Below are positions 61,607-64,000 of a DNA stretch of 64,000 nucleotides, piece by piece. The notes beneath the pieces are model-generated. The model had not been told where the DNA came from. It did not search any database and worked only from the letters and a program-made list of their open reading frames with translations. How positions within the stretch are numbered: position 1 is the first letter of the stretch; each line of letters starts with the position of its first letter. The position numbers and the translations under genes were made by a program. This DNA is from SABI01 sp963663665 (GTDB lineage Bacteria > Spirochaetota > Spirochaetia > Sphaerochaetales > Sphaerochaetaceae): positions 372,001-436,000 of the forward strand of contig CAXXKP010000001.1 in the NCBI GenBank assembly GCA_963663665.2, in the 5' to 3' direction.

Positions 61607-63820
61607 CTATTTACTTCGCTTTCTCACTTGATAGGCAAAATAAAGGACAGCAAGTGCATCATCACCATCTGTTTGCGCTCGAGGCATTAGTTGTGCATCA
61701 TTTATAGCGTCAAGAATATTTTGCCATCTAGGATTATCTACTTTGGCTGATCTACACATAGCAAAACTAATTGCCCAAATACGAGACCATTCTCTGTGTT
61801 CGAAAGCACTAAATATTGCACTACGCTGTTGCTCAATATCACCGACATCTCTGGCTTCATCCAAGAACTCTGAAAGGAAGTCGTCTTGTAAAAGATTCTT
61901 TTGTTCATATAGCTCACCTAAAGAAGGGGTTCCTCCAAGGAAATAGGCTATGAGTGCATACCGAGTTTGTCTGAATGGAGCGCTCTTGCCACTCTCCGCA
62001 GAGAGAAATAACTCTTTAAAAAATGCTCCATCTTTATCCATAATGTTACGAGCAATAAGGAAATTTAATTCATCTAAAATTGTCTGGGAACCATCAGAAA
62101 GAGCATTAACTCTTTGCAAATAGCGATTATTTCGAGTTACGCGTGCAATAGATTTTGCTGCTGCCGATCGTACAGATATACTCCCGTTCTCAATCAAGTA
62201 AGCAAGAGCCTGTTCAGCTTTATCATTGTGAGTAAGGGCTCCGAGAGCGAAGATTGATTCAAGTTGAGTATATGAGTCATCACAGAATGCATCTTGAACT
62301 AATTCATTTACGAGGGCAACACGAGGACGGTCAAATAGTCCTCTAATTACTTCGGCTTTATCATTACTAAAAGGATTAGCGAGAGTAGAGCGTATTTCAC
62401 TTGTTGCAACTCCAGTGAGATTTGTACCAAGACTTAGTAGGAGAGATTTCCTTTTTATGGGATCTGTTACTTTTTCAAGCTTATCAATATTAATAAATGC
62501 CCTAATTCCATGGAGAGAGAACATCAACTGAGTTGCATCTTTTGTAGAAAGGCTCCCTTTTTCTTTCATGGAAAGTGTGAAAATAAGAGCTAAAATAGAA
62601 AATAGGAGAGCTAATGTAAAGGTAAGAAAGTATGAATTCCCAAACCTCATAGAGAAAATATGAATCTCATGAGGAATTGAAGAGCCGTAAGTAACAAGAG
62701 CACCACCGCTTAATCCACTAAAAAGAGCGAGAAATGCAACAACAAAGTTTGTCATCGAATTAAATCCAACACCTTCATCATCAGGAATCACACCTGCGAT
62801 GAGTCGCCTAATGAGGATATTCACAACAGCAAGAAAAAAGTTAGTAACAAAACCAAGCCCAAAAAACCAATAAACACCAAAATGAGTTGGAATAGCTACC
62901 CATAAGAAAAGTGAGACAACCAGAGCAATACCATTCGCTATGATAAGAGGTCGAGAGCCCAAACGATCACTGAAAAATTTGCAAAAGCTTCCTGCAAGAA
63001 CAACTGCAATAGAGGCTCCAATTGTATAAAGAAAAACTATATTAGATTTAAGAGCGACCTCTTTTGAGAGGAAGGCAATAGTCATCCCCATGATAACAGT
63101 AACACCCATATACGACCAGAAAACCAAGAGGCGAACTCTTGCATCTTTGTCTATCATGGCCTCTTTGAAAATTTTAAAAAGTGTCCTTCCCTTCTTGTAC
63201 TCAATATTCGTTCTACATGGAATCTTAGATAAATAAACAGATGCGATTGTGTTATTCACAACCCCAATCATCTGCAACCCAACAAGTCCTACAACCCCAG
63301 TTAAACTCTGTATAGAAGTGACTATTACATTAAGGAACTTAGCAAGTATCGTGGATGATTGGAACGCTACATTTGCATTTCCAATTACTCTCCCTCGAGT
63401 TTTATTACTAGTAATAGTTTTAAAAGTGTAGTCATAAAGAACTGCACCTACCATCCTCATCGAACAAAAGAGGGTGTAGACCGTAAGAAGAATCACTACC
63501 GCACTATTTCCTTTTACCCATATCAAAGGAAGATACCCTAGTGAGACTAGTCCACGTAATAGCCATGTGGTAGTTTGAACTTTTACGACATTCTTATGGC
63601 GGAATACTCTCGCCATCATTGGTAAAAGAATTCCCACGATATACATCGCTGAAGCGATATACCCAAGGGCAATGTTACTCGCATTGAATTGAACAGCAAG
63701 AATATAAACGATTGTGTCGCCTAACATGCTGAACCCGAGTCCATTGAAAACTTCTGAATGATATAGGTATCTCTGTCCCTCTTTCTTCTCAGAATCAGAG
63801 AGATATTTAGTCAATACCAT
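61607..63820 (-). CDS. MFS-type transporter with HEAT-like C-terminal domain
   Basis: This 737-aa protein has about 12 hydrophobic helices (GLGFSMLGDTIVYILAVQF to LTFTLALLFSILALIFTLSM, residues 25-420) of the MFS type, with an RVIGNANVAFQSS loop, and a soluble ~310-residue C-terminus. The tail is helical with HEAT-like units (SIFALGALTHNDKAEQALAYLIENG, then SVRSAAAKSIARV). An MFS permease fused to HEAT-like repeats is unusual; the repeats might bind a cytosolic partner. The substrate is unknown. Confidence 0.85.
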   Translation of the reverse strand: MVLTKYLSDSEKKEGQRYLYHSEVFNGLGFSMLGDTIVYILAVQFNASNIALGYIASAMYIVGILLPMMARVFRHKNVVKVQTTTWLLRGLVSLGYLPLIWVKGNSAVVILLTVYTLFCSMRMVGAVLYDYTFKTITSNKTRGRVIGNANVAFQSSTILAKFLNVIVTSIQSLTGVVGLVGLQMIGVVNNTIASVYLSKIPCRTNIEYKKGRTLFKIFKEAMIDKDARVRLLVFWSYMGVTVIMGMTIAFLSKEVALKSNIVFLYTIGASIAVVLAGSFCKFFSDRLGSRPLIIANGIALVVSLFLWVAIPTHFGVYWFFGLGFVTNFFLAVVNILIRRLIAGVIPDDEGVGFNSMTNFVVAFLALFSGLSGGALVTYGSSIPHEIHIFSMRFGNSYFLTFTLALLFSILALIFTLSMKEKGSLSTKDATQLMFSLHGIRAFINIDKLEKVTDPIKRKSLLLSLGTNLTGVATSEIRSTLANPFSNDKAEVIRGLFDRPRVALVNELVQDAFCDDSYTQLESIFALGALTHNDKAEQALAYLIENGSISVRSAAAKSIARVTRNNRYLQRVNALSDGSQTILDELNFLIARNIMDKDGAFFKELFLSAESGKSAPFRQTRYALIAYFLGGTPSLGELYEQKNLLQDDFLSEFLDEARDVGDIEQQRSAIFSAFEHREWSRIWAISFAMCRSAKVDNPRWQNILDAINDAQLMPRAQTDGDDALAVLYFAYQVRKRSK

Positions 63821-63864
63821 ATATCACCTCATCAGAATTGGTCATTATTTATCCTTACTTCTTG

Positions 63865-64000
63865 TTAGAGGTTACCTCTGTGTTCTACAATACTATCAAT
63901 CAAATGGTACTCAAGTGCTCCCTCAGCATCAAGCCAGTAATCGCGGTCTGTGTCACGGGTAATAACTTCTAATGACTGCCCTGTTTGTTCACTGATAATC
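63865..64000 (-). CDS. clpP: ATP-dependent Clp protease proteolytic subunit ClpP, C-terminal part
   Basis: The last 45 residues read through TGQSLEVITRDTDRDYW and ALEYHLIDSIV before the stop. This matches the end of ClpP, which has TGQ...DTDRD with the catalytic Asp and an EYGLID-like helix. The gene start is beyond the window. It is a chambered serine protease that works with ClpA/ClpX-type unfoldases. Confidence 0.85.
   Translation of the reverse strand, partial: IISEQTGQSLEVITRDTDRDYWLDAEGALEYHLIDSIVEHRGNL

Overview
The window shows the right-hand part of a large prophage (positions 1 to about 45,290) inserted beside a tRNA-Gly(CCC) gene, followed by about 18.7 kb of host chromosome. The host looks like an anaerobic, outer-membrane-bearing fermenter, most likely a spirochaete. 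The reasons are an NAD-linked electron-bifurcating [FeFe] hydrogenase operon under a Rex-type repressor, several secreted lipoproteins (one with an InlB/Flg_new module plus RCC1-like repeats), sugar and iron ABC transporters, and an AT-rich composition. The phylum is an inference; no rRNA is present.

Prophage, 1-45,290. Nearly everything runs on the minus strand, so transcription goes from high to low coordinates. From right to left: a tyrosine integrase (44-45 kb); on the plus strand a Type II restriction-modification cassette with two m5C methyltransferases and a PLD-fold endonuclease of NgoFVII type (40.5-43.8 kb); a decayed 0.6-kb element with inverted ends and 28-bp flanking repeats (39.8-40.4 kb); two small accessory genes and a CI-like repressor (38.3-39.6 kb). 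A divergent switch region follows with four TGTMTAC motifs and two apparently leaderless promoters (38.2-38.3 kb). Leftward early genes come next: two DNA-binding proteins, a structured non-coding stretch, a truncated P-loop peptide, a YqaJ-type exonuclease, a DUF1351 protein, a candidate annealing protein, a RuvC-like resolvase, SSB, a cytosine methyltransferase split over two overlapping frames, a replication initiator and a DnaC-like loader, then MazG, zinc-ribbon and NUMOD-like small proteins.

Late genes follow: terminase small and large subunits, an iteron-like regulatory region and an excisionase-like protein, podovirus-type portal, scaffold, major capsid (Bbp17-like), Bbp16-like cement protein, tail tubular proteins A and B, three internal virion proteins (266, 983 and 3277 aa), and tail-fibre/appendage proteins. 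The left end of the prophage, including any endolysin and the other att site, lies outside the window. The standout gene encodes the 3277-aa polyvalent protein, which combines a zincin peptidase, a nuclease-like LPD/PBECR segment, three ADP-ribosyltransferase-like segments, a coiled coil and a membrane-active LPD38-like C-terminus. It is probably injected with the DNA.

Host chromosome, 45,290-64,000. This holds tRNA-Gly; a Fe3+-type ABC operon (binding protein, fused double permease, ATPase); an RCC1-repeat lipoprotein; a stand-alone UgpC/MsmK-type sugar ABC ATPase; aspartate kinase; the hydrogenase operon (HydC/NuoE, an orphan HATPase, a thioredoxin-like ferredoxin, HydB/NuoF and HydA); divergent rex; an endonuclease/phosphatase-family lipoprotein; an MFS protein with a HEAT-like tail; and the C-terminus of ClpP. 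The hydrogenase genes let the cell re-oxidise NADH and ferredoxin by making H2, and Rex would tie their expression to the NADH/NAD+ ratio.
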